Positions 33,599-42,211 of a DNA stretch of 64,000 nt are shown here, in pieces. The notes under the pieces are model-generated. The model was not told the origin of the DNA and made no database searches. It saw only the letters and a program-made list of their open reading frames with translations. The DNA is taken from NCBI GenBank assembly GCA_022394775.1, contig JAGFCB010000022.1, positions 62,001 through 126,000 of the forward strand, in the 5' to 3' direction. Position 1 is the first letter of the stretch. The number at the start of each line of letters is the position of its first letter. This DNA is from Candidatus Poribacteria bacterium. GTDB lineage: Bacteria > Poribacteria > WGA-4E > WGA-3G. The translations under genes were made by a program, and so were the position numbers.

Positions 33599-34534
33599 AT
33601 GAATAACGAATGGGTTGTTTACGAAGGGAACGAAGGTCCTGGGAAGGGTAAACATATTGTCCTTGTCAGTGGCGATGAAGAGTATCGCTCTGAAGAGGCG
33701 TTACCGATGTTGGGGAAGGTGTTGGCTGCACACCACGGGTTTAAATGCACGGTGCTGTTTGCGATTAATCCCGATACAGGCGAGATTGATCCAGAGGTGC
33801 AGACCAATATTCCGGGACTGCACAATTTAGAATCGGCGGATATGATGGTGCTGTTCACGCGTTTCCGCGAACTGCCCGATGAACAGATGAAGTATGTCGT
33901 TGATTATACGAATGCTGGCAAACCTGTGATGGGGCTCCGAACGGCGACACACGCTTTCAGCTATAGCCGTGATCTTGAGAGTCCATATGCGAAATATAGT
34001 TTTAACAGCAAAGAGTTTGAAGGCGGCTACGGTAGACAAGTACTCGGTGAGACGTGGGTTAATCACCACGGACATCACGGGAAAGAGAGTGCTCGCGGCG
34101 TTATCGACGAAGCGATGCAAGACCACCCTATTCTCAAGGGTGTTGATGATGTCTGGGGTCCGTCCGATGTCTACGGCATTAACGATTTGACAGGTGATTC
34201 CGAAGTGCTTATCCACGGGCAGGTGTTGGTCGGTATGGATCCGACAGATGCACCGAAACCGGATACTATCACAATGCCGATGGTGTGGATTAAGACCTAT
34301 ACGGGTGATGAAGGTAACACCTCGCGCGTCTTAAATACGACAATGGGTGCCTCTGTGGATTTAGAGAGCGAAGGGCTTCGCCGTCTCCTGGTTAACGGTT
34401 GCTATTGGTGTATAGGGATGGAGGACGCGATTCCTGATAAGAGTGTTGTCGATTACGTTGGCGATTATGAACCGACGTTTTTCGGTTTCGGCACGTTTAC
34501 AAAAGGTGTCCGTCCGGAAGACCATGCCTTGTAA
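33599..34534 (+). CDS. ThuA-domain protein
   Basis: 311 residues from ATG 33599; the track adds 15 residues from an earlier in-frame codon. ThuA (glutamine amidotransferase-like) fold: HIVLVSGDEEYRSEEALPML, NLESADMMVLFTRFRELPDE, GKPVMGLRTATHAFSY and WVNHHGHHGK. Homologues are linked to trehalose/3-keto-sugar use and to glycoside breakdown clusters. It lacks the nucleophilic Cys of true amidotransferases. The C-terminal stretch CIGMEDAIPDKSVVDYVGDY recurs as small remnants at 43852 and 45596. Confidence 0.85.
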   Translation: MNNEWVVYEGNEGPGKGKHIVLVSGDEEYRSEEALPMLGKVLAAHHGFKCTVLFAINPDTGEIDPEVQTNIPGLHNLESADMMVLFTRFRELPDEQMKYVVDYTNAGKPVMGLRTATHAFSYSRDLESPYAKYSFNSKEFEGGYGRQVLGETWVNHHGHHGKESARGVIDEAMQDHPILKGVDDVWGPSDVYGINDLTGDSEVLIHGQVLVGMDPTDAPKPDTITMPMVWIKTYTGDEGNTSRVLNTTMGASVDLESEGLRRLLVNGCYWCIGMEDAIPDKSVVDYVGDYEPTFFGFGTFTKGVRPEDHAL

Positions 34535-34567
34535 GACGATTTTTTGTCGGATATTAAATCGTGAAGG

Positions 34568-34714
34568 TTAGAACTCACGCAAATTACTTTGCAGGCGAGG
34601 TTTAAAACCTCGCCTGCGGTGTATGGGCCGGTTTAAAACCTCGCCTGCGGTGTATAGGCCGGTTTAAAACCTCGCCTGCGGCATACGGACAGAGGTTTTC
34701 ATTAGAAATTGAAT
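34568..34714. repeat. Three tandem 31-base repeats built from the GGCGAGG hairpin
   Basis: GGCGAGGTTTAAAACCTCGC+C (34594-34614) followed by two further units GGTTTAAAACCTCGCCTGCG + GTGTATRGGCC that keep only the right half-stem. The outer ends CTCACGCAAATT and GAATAAGTCCT resemble family B ends. Fills the 34535-34724 gap. Confidence 0.65.
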
Positions 34715-34724
34715 AAGTCCTCAT

Positions 34725-37718
34725 CTATTCTTCTGCAAGCGCGATGTGAAATATTCCGCGATCTTCGATAGCACTATAGAGTTTATCGTTAATGACGGCG
34801 AGTGCAACAGTTTCACCGAGTGCTTCTGAAGAAATTTTTTTCCATTGATTACTGGTCCCCAAGCGATAGGCTCCGATATCGCCAACACCATAGATTGTGG
34901 GACCATCCACAGCAAATCTGTCTATGATAGGACGCGTACCCGCATTATCGGTTAGCACGCGCCAGTGTGCGCCGGTTTCTGAACTCAAGACCCCTTCGTC
35001 TGTTGCGACATAAACTGTTGAACCGACAAAGGTTATCTCATTGAAATGCGTAAAGTAAAGCGGTAGACTGGGTGTAACATCTCTCCAGCTGCTCCCGCCA
35101 TCAAATGACTGAAACAGTTTACCATCGCGTTTCCCGACATAGAGGGTTTCTCCCGAAACCGCTAATTTGAGTTCCATGCTGAGGTCTTCATAAGCCCCTT
35201 GGTCCCTGTCTGTTAATCCTGTATTTATCCACTTCGAATCACCAAGTCTCCACTTAAAAAGCCTACGCTCCTGCTCAGCATAGAACACATCGTTACAGAC
35301 TGCGATCATTCTTGCTTTCTCGTCCTTTCCACTTATGGGAGGTGGAGCGATTGGGACGACTGCGTGATGCGTTTTTTCAGAATCCTCAGATAGGTGCGTC
35401 TCTTTCGCTGCCTCGCTACTTGTCGCCAATTCACGGAACAGTGCTTCATCATCAGAAATGGATATGCTTTGCACGGGACTGCGTATATCGCCATCTGTAG
35501 ATAAGCGGAAAATTTGCAAGTTGTCATCTTTAGGTGAAACAAAATAAAGAGTGTTGTTATCAACTGCCAATTTTGAATGAAAAGAGGTGTAGACGTGAAC
35601 CTTGTCCGGCTTTGATGATGCAGTAGAAGTCACCTTGCTAAAAGGTATCTCGGTAATTGAGAGGTTTTTCCAAGACACACCTTCGTCAGTTGATTGATAC
35701 AGCGCAAAGCCAGTATGGGCGTATAATCTATTGTTGAAGGCAACCAAATCCTGTAGCCTTGTTCCCACCATTCCGTCTGTAAGTAGGAACCCGGACTTCC
35801 CACCATCAGTTGTGCGGTAAATACCGAAGGGTCCAGCTTTGTAAAATGTATTCTCATTCACCACCACGGCTGGCAGCCTATTCACCATGAGCATATCCGT
35901 ATCTCCTGCCATTTCTGTCCAAGTTTGTCCGTTATCTGTTGACCGATATCGGTGCTCAGCAGTCGAAGCTAAGAGGATGTCGCGTCCAGCCGAAATCATC
36001 ATGCCCGCGGGGACCATCCGATCATCGGATTTATAATTCGGTGTTATTTCCGTCCATGACGCTCCGAAGTCAGCCGAATGGAAGACCTTGATCGCATACG
36101 CCTCAATTTTTGGCACTTTTCGTTCTGTTCCTATTGGCGTGAATCCCAACAGCTCCGGCCCTGTCCCAATATAGAGATTATTTTCATACGTTGCCAAGGC
36201 GTAGATGGCTCTTGATGTCTCCACGGGCAGTTTTTTCCAAGTGTCTGAATTGAGGCGATAGAGACCGCGCGCTGTACCCGCGAACACTGTTTTTTCAACA
36301 GCAGCGACTGTAGAAATCTCTTTACTTGCCAATCCATCGTTAAATGCGTCCCAATGTATTCCACCGTCTGTAGATCGAAAAATCCCTTCATCTCTGAAGG
36401 CAAGATACATCGTGAAATGTGCTTGTGAGTCGGAGCGAGGTGACCTCGTCCCTACTTCTTCATCCGTGACGATGAGACCGACAGCATCTCCCTTTGGTCT
36501 GGGCCCGATCGTCCGCCATGTTTCACCCCTATCACCGGACGTAAATATTTCATCGGTGGATACTATGTAAAGGGTACCACTATGTTCTGCCATCGGCGTT
36601 AGCGATTTACCAATTGGAATATCCGCGTTGATGCGTGTCCACCTGGTCGCATCTGCTCCTAATCTGTATATGCCTGTTGGAGCAACAGCATAGATGATGC
36701 CTTCAGATGTAGCGAAGATATCGCGGACGTGTCCGCCTGGTGGTGAACCTCCCTGTGCCCACTGCCCGGTAGAAAATTTGGCAGGGTCCTCGACAGATGC
36801 TGTCGTCGTTGTAGAGACTTGTGTGCCGGTGCCGCTGTTTTTACCGGCGATAGCAGCCTGTCCAACTCGATTTCGCACAGCGGGTTTTGCCGTGGTATTA
36901 AGAATGATAGGTGTGTCAATGATTTCAATCGTAGGTTCAGATTGTGCTTCAAAACTGTAGGGCTTCTGAAAACGTACAAGATATTGCGCGGTCGCACCGA
37001 ACAGCAATATGACCAAAACGGCAGCAGTTCCAAGAGCCGCCCACGGTAGCAAAGGTTTACCAACCGGAGGCGGTATGGGTTTCATATCGGCGACTTCCTG
37101 CATAATACGTTCAGTTACTTGGGCGGGGAATGGAATACCAGCGAGTGTTTCGCGTACCAACGGTTCTACCTGCTGTTCTTGTAAACGCTTGCGTCCCCGA
37201 CGAAGTCGACTTTTAATTGTGTTCACCGATACCCCTAAAAATTTTCCGATTTCCTTCGCTGTCATTTCTCCGAGGTAGTGGAGTGTCACCACCGTGCGTT
37301 CGCTCTCTGGTAGTTTTGATAGCAGTTTTTTGACGAGTTCATGGCGATCCTCAGTGATCTCTGTCTGCCGTTGGTCTGCTACGTGATGTGTATAAGAGGA
37401 ATTCTCGATTTCTTCGATAGGTGTGTCTTCCAATGATTGCGTCGTGAATTTATTTTTTTGAAGCCACTTTAGACAGAACCGATTGGCAATTACATAAACC
37501 CAACCCGCAAACTGGTTCGGATTTTTTAGCTGCGCCAGGTTCTTGTATACCGAAAGGAAAGTGTCTTGTGTAATCTCTTCAGCGATGTGAAAATCACCGA
37601 CTTTCCGCCATGCAAGGGCGTGAATACCCTTTTGGTGCCTACGGACTAAAACACTAAACGCCTCATCGTTGCCTGACAAAATTCTACGAATCAGTTGAAC
37701 ATCGTTTTCTTTTTCCAT
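34725..37718 (-). CDS. ECF sigma factor fused via a membrane segment to a beta-propeller sensor
   Basis: 997 residues. Residues 1-185 are a complete ECF sigma-70: region 2 (FSVLVRRHQKGIHALAWRKV...GWVYVIANRFCLKWLQ) and region 4 (ERTVVTLHYLGEMTAKEIGK...TIKSRLRRGRKRLQ). A single transmembrane helix (LPWAALGTAAVLVILLFGAT, about 224-247) follows. Residues about 330-997 are BNR/YCF48-like repeats (xGDRGETWRTIGP, STDGGIHWDAFN, DFGASWTEI) that must lie outside the membrane. The whole is a one-protein receptor in which the sigma domain is tethered to its own extracytoplasmic sensor and no separate anti-sigma is needed. How the sigma domain would be released is unknown. Its sigma/membrane half is closely related to the 62072-62887 protein. 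Confidence 0.88.
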   Translation of the reverse strand: MEKENDVQLIRRILSGNDEAFSVLVRRHQKGIHALAWRKVGDFHIAEEITQDTFLSVYKNLAQLKNPNQFAGWVYVIANRFCLKWLQKNKFTTQSLEDTPIEEIENSSYTHHVADQRQTEITEDRHELVKKLLSKLPESERTVVTLHYLGEMTAKEIGKFLGVSVNTIKSRLRRGRKRLQEQQVEPLVRETLAGIPFPAQVTERIMQEVADMKPIPPPVGKPLLPWAALGTAAVLVILLFGATAQYLVRFQKPYSFEAQSEPTIEIIDTPIILNTTAKPAVRNRVGQAAIAGKNSGTGTQVSTTTTASVEDPAKFSTGQWAQGGSPPGGHVRDIFATSEGIIYAVAPTGIYRLGADATRWTRINADIPIGKSLTPMAEHSGTLYIVSTDEIFTSGDRGETWRTIGPRPKGDAVGLIVTDEEVGTRSPRSDSQAHFTMYLAFRDEGIFRSTDGGIHWDAFNDGLASKEISTVAAVEKTVFAGTARGLYRLNSDTWKKLPVETSRAIYALATYENNLYIGTGPELLGFTPIGTERKVPKIEAYAIKVFHSADFGASWTEITPNYKSDDRMVPAGMMISAGRDILLASTAEHRYRSTDNGQTWTEMAGDTDMLMVNRLPAVVVNENTFYKAGPFGIYRTTDGGKSGFLLTDGMVGTRLQDLVAFNNRLYAHTGFALYQSTDEGVSWKNLSITEIPFSKVTSTASSKPDKVHVYTSFHSKLAVDNNTLYFVSPKDDNLQIFRLSTDGDIRSPVQSISISDDEALFRELATSSEAAKETHLSEDSEKTHHAVVPIAPPPISGKDEKARMIAVCNDVFYAEQERRLFKWRLGDSKWINTGLTDRDQGAYEDLSMELKLAVSGETLYVGKRDGKLFQSFDGGSSWRDVTPSLPLYFTHFNEITFVGSTVYVATDEGVLSSETGAHWRVLTDNAGTRPIIDRFAVDGPTIYGVGDIGAYRLGTSNQWKKISSEALGETVALAVINDKLYSAIEDRGIFHIALAEE

Positions 37719-37908
37719 CAGAATGCTCCATGATTATATTCCACCGATTTTAGATTGACACGGCGGTAAGTAGACAAATTCTTTCAATATCAGGTCACTT
37801 TCCTACCGGAGAGTATACCAAACACAACAGTAAAATGAAACCTTTAATATACCTTAAAACAGGGCTATTCAGTTTTAGATAAATTACTGGATTTTCTTTT
37901 TGAAGCCC

Positions 37909-37929
37909 GGTGCGGTTCCAAACCGCACC
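37909..37929 (-). repeat. GGTGCGG hairpin
   Basis: GGTGCGGTTCCAAACCGCAC+C, a stem variant of the GGCGAGG/GGCTGGG family, in the 37719-37990 gap upstream of the sigma factor gene on the minus strand and downstream of the LamG-like gene region. Confidence 0.6.
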
Positions 37930-37990
37930 TGCGAGGCCTGGAGTGTCCAAACTTGGAGGAAAAAAACCGAGAACTAAATAGTCCTGTACC

Positions 37991-38767
37991 TTAAAACTGC
38001 TTTAAGTTTCCCCAAGTGGTTGCAAGTTTTGTTCTCGGTGTTACGGCTAACCCACGCGGATTTGGAATATTGTCCCCCGTAGTGATGCTAAGGTTATCAA
38101 AAAGCGCGGCGTAATTTGAGACCCCGAAACCGACTTTACCGTTCGGATAGTCAGGAAACAGAAACCCGCGCTCCTGTACTAAAAATCGCTTCGCTTCTAA
38201 AGTAACGGGTCCGAGAACTTGTTCGCCATTAATCCAAAACGTCAAATGCTTTCCATGAACGCTCAACTTCAGGTGGGACCAACGTCCTACACTTAAGGAG
38301 CGATAAGGTTTCCCTTCAAAGTGCAGAAAAGCATCTCCATCCAGCAAACGACGACCAAAACAGAGAGCCATGGATTTAGGTTCGGGTATCGGCGTGTCCC
38401 CAATTGTACAGAGGACTCCCCAGGTCTGATTTTCTTGGTTCTGATGAATCCGCGATGCAATCGCAATATGGGCAGGTCCATGTTTTCGGAGCGGCTTAAC
38501 GTCAACCTCAATATCGTAATCTTGCCACTCTTTATCCCCGATTAGAAATAAATGCGTCACACGCTCATCACCCATTATTAAAGACTGAAGTTGGCCGTCA
38601 ACAATTTCCCAAGAATGGGGACCGGGAAGTCCATCTCCAAAGTTTAATATTGTCAGTTCCTGCCACTGTTCTATAATATCTCTATCATCAAAAGTTTCCA
38701 GAAATACCTCTGCCCCTGCGGCACAGGTTAGGATAAATATACCCAATCCAATGCTCAATATTTTCAT
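37991..38767 (-). CDS. Exported concanavalin-like (DUF1080/LamG-type) protein with TWG tail
   Basis: 258 residues from ATG 38767, which has GGAAAGG before it and gives a clean signal peptide (MKILSIGLGIFILTCAAGA); the track start adds 14 residues. A single jelly-roll domain of the 3-keto-disaccharide hydrolase/LamG type: FLETFDDRDIIEQWQELTIL, YDIEVDVKPLRKHGPAHIAI, RWSHLKLSVHGKHLTFWING and ALFDNLSIT. Glycan binding or hydrolysis at the cell surface is inferred; catalytic residues cannot be confirmed. It ends GLAVTPRTKLATTWGNLKQF, a tail shared with the proteins at 47.1 and 63.0 kb. Confidence 0.75.
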   Translation of the reverse strand: MKILSIGLGIFILTCAAGAEVFLETFDDRDIIEQWQELTILNFGDGLPGPHSWEIVDGQLQSLIMGDERVTHLFLIGDKEWQDYDIEVDVKPLRKHGPAHIAIASRIHQNQENQTWGVLCTIGDTPIPEPKSMALCFGRRLLDGDAFLHFEGKPYRSLSVGRWSHLKLSVHGKHLTFWINGEQVLGPVTLEAKRFLVQERGFLFPDYPNGKVGFGVSNYAALFDNLSITTGDNIPNPRGLAVTPRTKLATTWGNLKQF

Positions 38768-38827
38768 GATGTTGCGCCTTTCCAATATAATTTCCGTTTT
38801 ATTTTTCAACTCAGGTTACTTGGGCTC

Positions 38828-38870
38828 TTTTATAATTAAAGATACTATTTTGAAAAGGAAAGGGTGCATA
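38828..38870 (-). promoter_or_regulatory. Shared upstream box, copy 1
   Basis: TTTTATAATTAAAGATACTA ... AAAGGGTGCATA on the plus strand; relatives stand before three other minus-strand genes (40999, 43795, 45541). Either a common promoter or an operator; on the minus strand it includes TTAATTATAAAA. Confidence 0.45.
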
Positions 38871-38981
38871 ATAAATATTATAATGATTTAATTGTGTGCT
38901 TGCTGATCCATTTTTTCGTAAAACGGATGGGTTATGCTTATATTTCGTGAAAAGTTTTATGATTTGGGGAGGACTTTGCAT

Positions 38982-40823
38982 TCATTTTAAAAAGTGGAGA
39001 GATTTCTCAATATCGTCTTTGAGCGATTGGGTGTCTTCCGATTCTGCAAGTTTCAATGCGGTTCGGAAATCTATTTTTGCCTCCGAAACGTCCCCTATTT
39101 CAAGTTTAGCACTTCCGCGTTGATAGTATGCCTCAGCATCATCAGGTTTTAAGTCGATTGCTATATCGTAGTCGATGATGGCTGTATTATGGTTCCCGAG
39201 ATTTGATTTCGCGTCACCTCGGATCTTATAGGCTTCAGCAAGGTTGGGATCAAGGCGAACCGCTGCAGTGCTGTCCTTAATCGCGCCCCTATTGTCGCCG
39301 ATCTCCAATTTTGCGGAGGCACGTCTGCCATAGACGTGCGCAGCAAAGTCAGTATTCTTGTCGGCAAGGTGGATAGCCGTACTGTAGTCCTTGATCGCAC
39401 TTATGTTGTCACCTAATTTAGCCTTCGCGGTGGCGCGATGTACGTATACTTCAGTAAGCATAGCATCTTGGGGTTTCAACTGGATAACTTCGTTGTAATC
39501 TTCAATAGCACTCTCAGCGTCACCTAACCCAAACTTCACAAGTCCACGATTGAGGTATGCAACGGTGAGGATCGCAGCATTATCTGATTTTAGGCGAATT
39601 GCTTCAGTATAATCTTCAATAGCACCGATATTGTCGTCAAGTTTAGACCTCGTTTTGGCTCGTTTAAAATAAGCGACAGCAAGAATAACGTCTCTCGGTT
39701 TCAAACGAATAGCGGTACTGTAATCTTCAATCGCGATTTTAGGGTTTCCCAAATCCGAGTTTGCATTTCCGCGATTAAAATAAGCCTCAACATTTTCTGG
39801 GTCAAGGCGAATCGCGGTATCACAATCCTTGATGGCACCCTTGTAATCTCGTAAGTTTCTTTTTGCCACGCCCCGATTTACGTAAGCAGTAGCATAATCG
39901 AGTCCGAGACGAATAGAGACATCAAAGTCCTTGAGCATACCTTTATAATCCCTCAAATTATATTTCGCGTCTGCTCGCCTGGCATAGGCGACCACAAAAT
40001 CCGGTTTTAGCCGTATCGCTGCGTTGTAAGCCTCAATGGCACCCTTAACATTTCCAAACGCCCTCCTTTCATCGCCCTGTTTGACAATAGCATAGGCACG
40101 TATCATGGGCTCCGATCGCCATTTTTCCAAAAATTTCTCTTGTGTGGGTATGTCCTTTAGTAATATTTTGAGATGATTTGAAGGAATAACGTAGCTCGAA
40201 GTCTTGGTTTCACCACCCTCTACACAAATCCCAATTACTTCTCCAGCATCATTTAGGACGGCACCACCACTGTATCCTGATGGAAGCGTGGCTTTCACAC
40301 GAAAAAAGTCGGCAGTAATTCGGCTTATCGCGCCTTTCACAATTTTACTGGAGCTCCCCTTGGGTGCACCGATAGCGATAACCTCCTCACCAAGCTTCAC
40401 TGTATCACTATGACCAAGTTGAAGAACGCTACCACTAGCACCTTCAACCCTTAGAATGACCAAATCTCGGTCTGGATCACTTGCCACGACACCTTTGATA
40501 CTGTAGTGCGTTGGTTGGTCAACCAACTTTACACTGCAACTGAAAGGTTCTCCATAAATACCAGCAACAACGTGAATGTTGGTGACAATCAGGTCTTCCC
40601 GAACAAAGAAGCCAGTACCGTTACCAACTTTGCCATCGGTGGTTTCAACAGTTAAGATGACTGTAGACGCTTTTCCAATTTGTGCAATTTTTTCCTCAAT
40701 GTCCGATGGCCCAGTGGCTTTTTCGGTCAGTCTATCTTGCGACTTGACATCTTGGGCATACGATAAGAGACATCCTAACACAAGGTATCCTACCAACATT
40801 GCCGCCTTCTTCACAAATCTCAT
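38982..40823 (-). CDS. Exported trypsin-like serine protease with TPR repeats
   Basis: 613 residues from ATG 40823 (ribosome site AAGGAGG); the track start at 40871 precedes the signal peptide (AAMLVGYLVLGCLLSYAQ). S1C/HtrA-like protease domain about 30-220, with the triad visible as VTNIHVVAG (His), DPDRDLVILRV (Asp) and LPSGYSGGAVLND (Ser). About eleven TPR units follow (AIRLKPDFVVAYARRADAKY-type, each with AIxDYxxAIRLxP). There is no PDZ domain, so the TPRs probably present substrates or partners. Envelope location inferred. Preceded by the TATAATTAA box. Confidence 0.85.
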   Translation of the reverse strand: MRFVKKAAMLVGYLVLGCLLSYAQDVKSQDRLTEKATGPSDIEEKIAQIGKASTVILTVETTDGKVGNGTGFFVREDLIVTNIHVVAGIYGEPFSCSVKLVDQPTHYSIKGVVASDPDRDLVILRVEGASGSVLQLGHSDTVKLGEEVIAIGAPKGSSSKIVKGAISRITADFFRVKATLPSGYSGGAVLNDAGEVIGICVEGGETKTSSYVIPSNHLKILLKDIPTQEKFLEKWRSEPMIRAYAIVKQGDERRAFGNVKGAIEAYNAAIRLKPDFVVAYARRADAKYNLRDYKGMLKDFDVSIRLGLDYATAYVNRGVAKRNLRDYKGAIKDCDTAIRLDPENVEAYFNRGNANSDLGNPKIAIEDYSTAIRLKPRDVILAVAYFKRAKTRSKLDDNIGAIEDYTEAIRLKSDNAAILTVAYLNRGLVKFGLGDAESAIEDYNEVIQLKPQDAMLTEVYVHRATAKAKLGDNISAIKDYSTAIHLADKNTDFAAHVYGRRASAKLEIGDNRGAIKDSTAAVRLDPNLAEAYKIRGDAKSNLGNHNTAIIDYDIAIDLKPDDAEAYYQRGSAKLEIGDVSEAKIDFRTALKLAESEDTQSLKDDIEKSLHFLK

Positions 40824-40998
40824 CCGAATATGTTCCTCCTTGGGAAATCGAGTTTTTGAATTACACACCAAATCATTGGGAGAGTTGCAGGTTAGGAATT
40901 CTTTTCATAGGGAGCACTATAAAGTCCTTTCCAGTTGAGCATAGTACGCTAATTTTTCTTGGATGTTATACACAACACCGGTCATATATTATTGTGCT

Positions 40999-41040
40999 TT
41001 CTATAATTAAAGACACAATTTTTTTCAAAAATTGTGCATA
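40999..41040 (-). promoter_or_regulatory. Shared upstream box, copy 2
   Basis: TTTCTATAATTAAAGACACA...AAAATTGTGCATA, upstream of the protease-TPR gene. The right part differs more than in the other three copies. Confidence 0.4.
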
Positions 41041-41074
41041 ATTTGAAAAGTTGATCACCTCCAAATTTTAAGCA

Positions 41075-41146
41075 AGGCTTACGCTTATTCCGCGCTTCTG
41101 GTGTTTGCTTAGACAGCACCGAGAGAAGCAGCCGGTGCGTAAGCCT
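41075..41146. repeat. Short family B-like element
   Basis: 72 bases bounded by AGGCTTACGC and GCGTAAGCCT inverted ends, non-coding, with no clear internal hairpin. Together with the upstream box it fills the 40824-41171 gap. Confidence 0.55.
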
Positions 41147-41171
41147 CACAATGTCGATGGAACAGAATAGC

Positions 41172-42092
41172 TCAAAAGGGGCCATCACGTAGAAACCCAC
41201 TTTCTTCTTCCTGAGGAGGTGTTGGTTCTTTGATGTGTTCTAAAGCCTCTTGTGCGCGCGCAAGCTGTTTCCTTGCGTGCTCAAGTTGCTTTTTAACATG
41301 CTCAAACTGTTGTGAATCCAAGGCTTTAGGTTCAAGTTGCGTCATAGCGATCGCAATTGATTCCTTACTGTGTTTAAGGGCAAGTTTAACATGCTCTCTA
41401 CTACGTTCAATTTGCGCTTTAGAACGTTCTATTTGTTCTTTACTCTGCTCAATCTGTGCTTTGGTGCCTTCAACTATTTTCTTACCGCGTTCAATCTGTT
41501 TTGCAGCTTCCCGGATCTTGACGTGATCATTTACCACCTTATTGATGTAAGCGGTCTTATAAGTTTCCCAATCATCCGTTGGTGGAATATCGAATATTTC
41601 TGACTGCCACAGATTCGGATTGTCTTCGAGCAATGCCAAAACATGCCGCTGTGACAGATTGGACGCATACTCGTAGAGGGTTCCTATGATGACACCTCTA
41701 TCCAAAAGTAGCTGAAGCCACTCCGGCCGTGGGTATCTTGCATCTATCTTACTTATTGCAAGGTTACTGCTATAGTTTTCAGTTTCTATACCGTTGTCCT
41801 TGCGCGATAAGCTTACTTCGGTTTTTGCGTGTCCCTTGTTGTAATCCGCATCTAAAGCTTTCATGAGTTCCTGGGCATTTTGGGGACCGGTATATTTTTC
41901 AATGACGAGAGGCGTTTTCCAGTCGATTCTAACGTGGAACCGCATACTCGGCGATATAATTTCAAGTGGCGATATAATTATTTTACCGCCTTGCGCGTAT
42001 AAATAAGCAACCCCTGAAAAAATAGCGAATCCCAAAGCCGCCAAGAATGCCAGTCTTAATAGCAGATCAGTGCCGTGAAAAATCCTTTTCAT
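41172..42092 (-). CDS. Membrane-anchored coiled-coil protein of unknown function
   Basis: 306 residues. One N-terminal hydrophobic segment (LLLRLAFLAALGFAIFSGVA, about 11-33), a mixed alpha/beta region (about 35-190), then a long Gln/Glu/Lys-rich coiled coil with a near seven-residue repeat AQIEQSKEQIERSKAQIERS (about 210-290), and an acidic, proline-containing tail. No catalytic motif seen. GGAG ribosome site before ATG 42092. It lies downstream of the permease duplication; whether it belongs to that transporter is not shown. Confidence 0.65.
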   Translation of the reverse strand: MKRIFHGTDLLLRLAFLAALGFAIFSGVAYLYAQGGKIIISPLEIISPSMRFHVRIDWKTPLVIEKYTGPQNAQELMKALDADYNKGHAKTEVSLSRKDNGIETENYSSNLAISKIDARYPRPEWLQLLLDRGVIIGTLYEYASNLSQRHVLALLEDNPNLWQSEIFDIPPTDDWETYKTAYINKVVNDHVKIREAAKQIERGKKIVEGTKAQIEQSKEQIERSKAQIERSREHVKLALKHSKESIAIAMTQLEPKALDSQQFEHVKKQLEHARKQLARAQEALEHIKEPTPPQEEESGFLRDGPF

Positions 42093-42107
42093 TTTTTTTC
42101 TCCTTCA

Positions 42108-42125
42108 GAGGCGTTGTGTTGCCTC
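42108..42125. repeat. GAGGC hairpin at the left edge of duplication unit 1
   Basis: GAGGC-GTTGTGTT-GCCTC, matching CGAGGCGTTATGTTGCCTCG at 43927-43946. It marks the downstream end of each permease unit and may be a terminator of the minus-strand permease transcripts. Confidence 0.5.
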
Positions 42126-42211
42126 GTGTTTGAAGTTTCATCTTTGACACTATGCGTCTATATTCTCAAGACGCGTTTTAAACGTTGTTGATGATTCAAC
42201 TATCATTGATA

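Noticed and set aside
34590-34690. Possible short CRISPR array
   Set aside because: Three 31-base units repeat end to end with no unique spacers, and the unit is the common GGCGAGG intergenic hairpin seen singly elsewhere.
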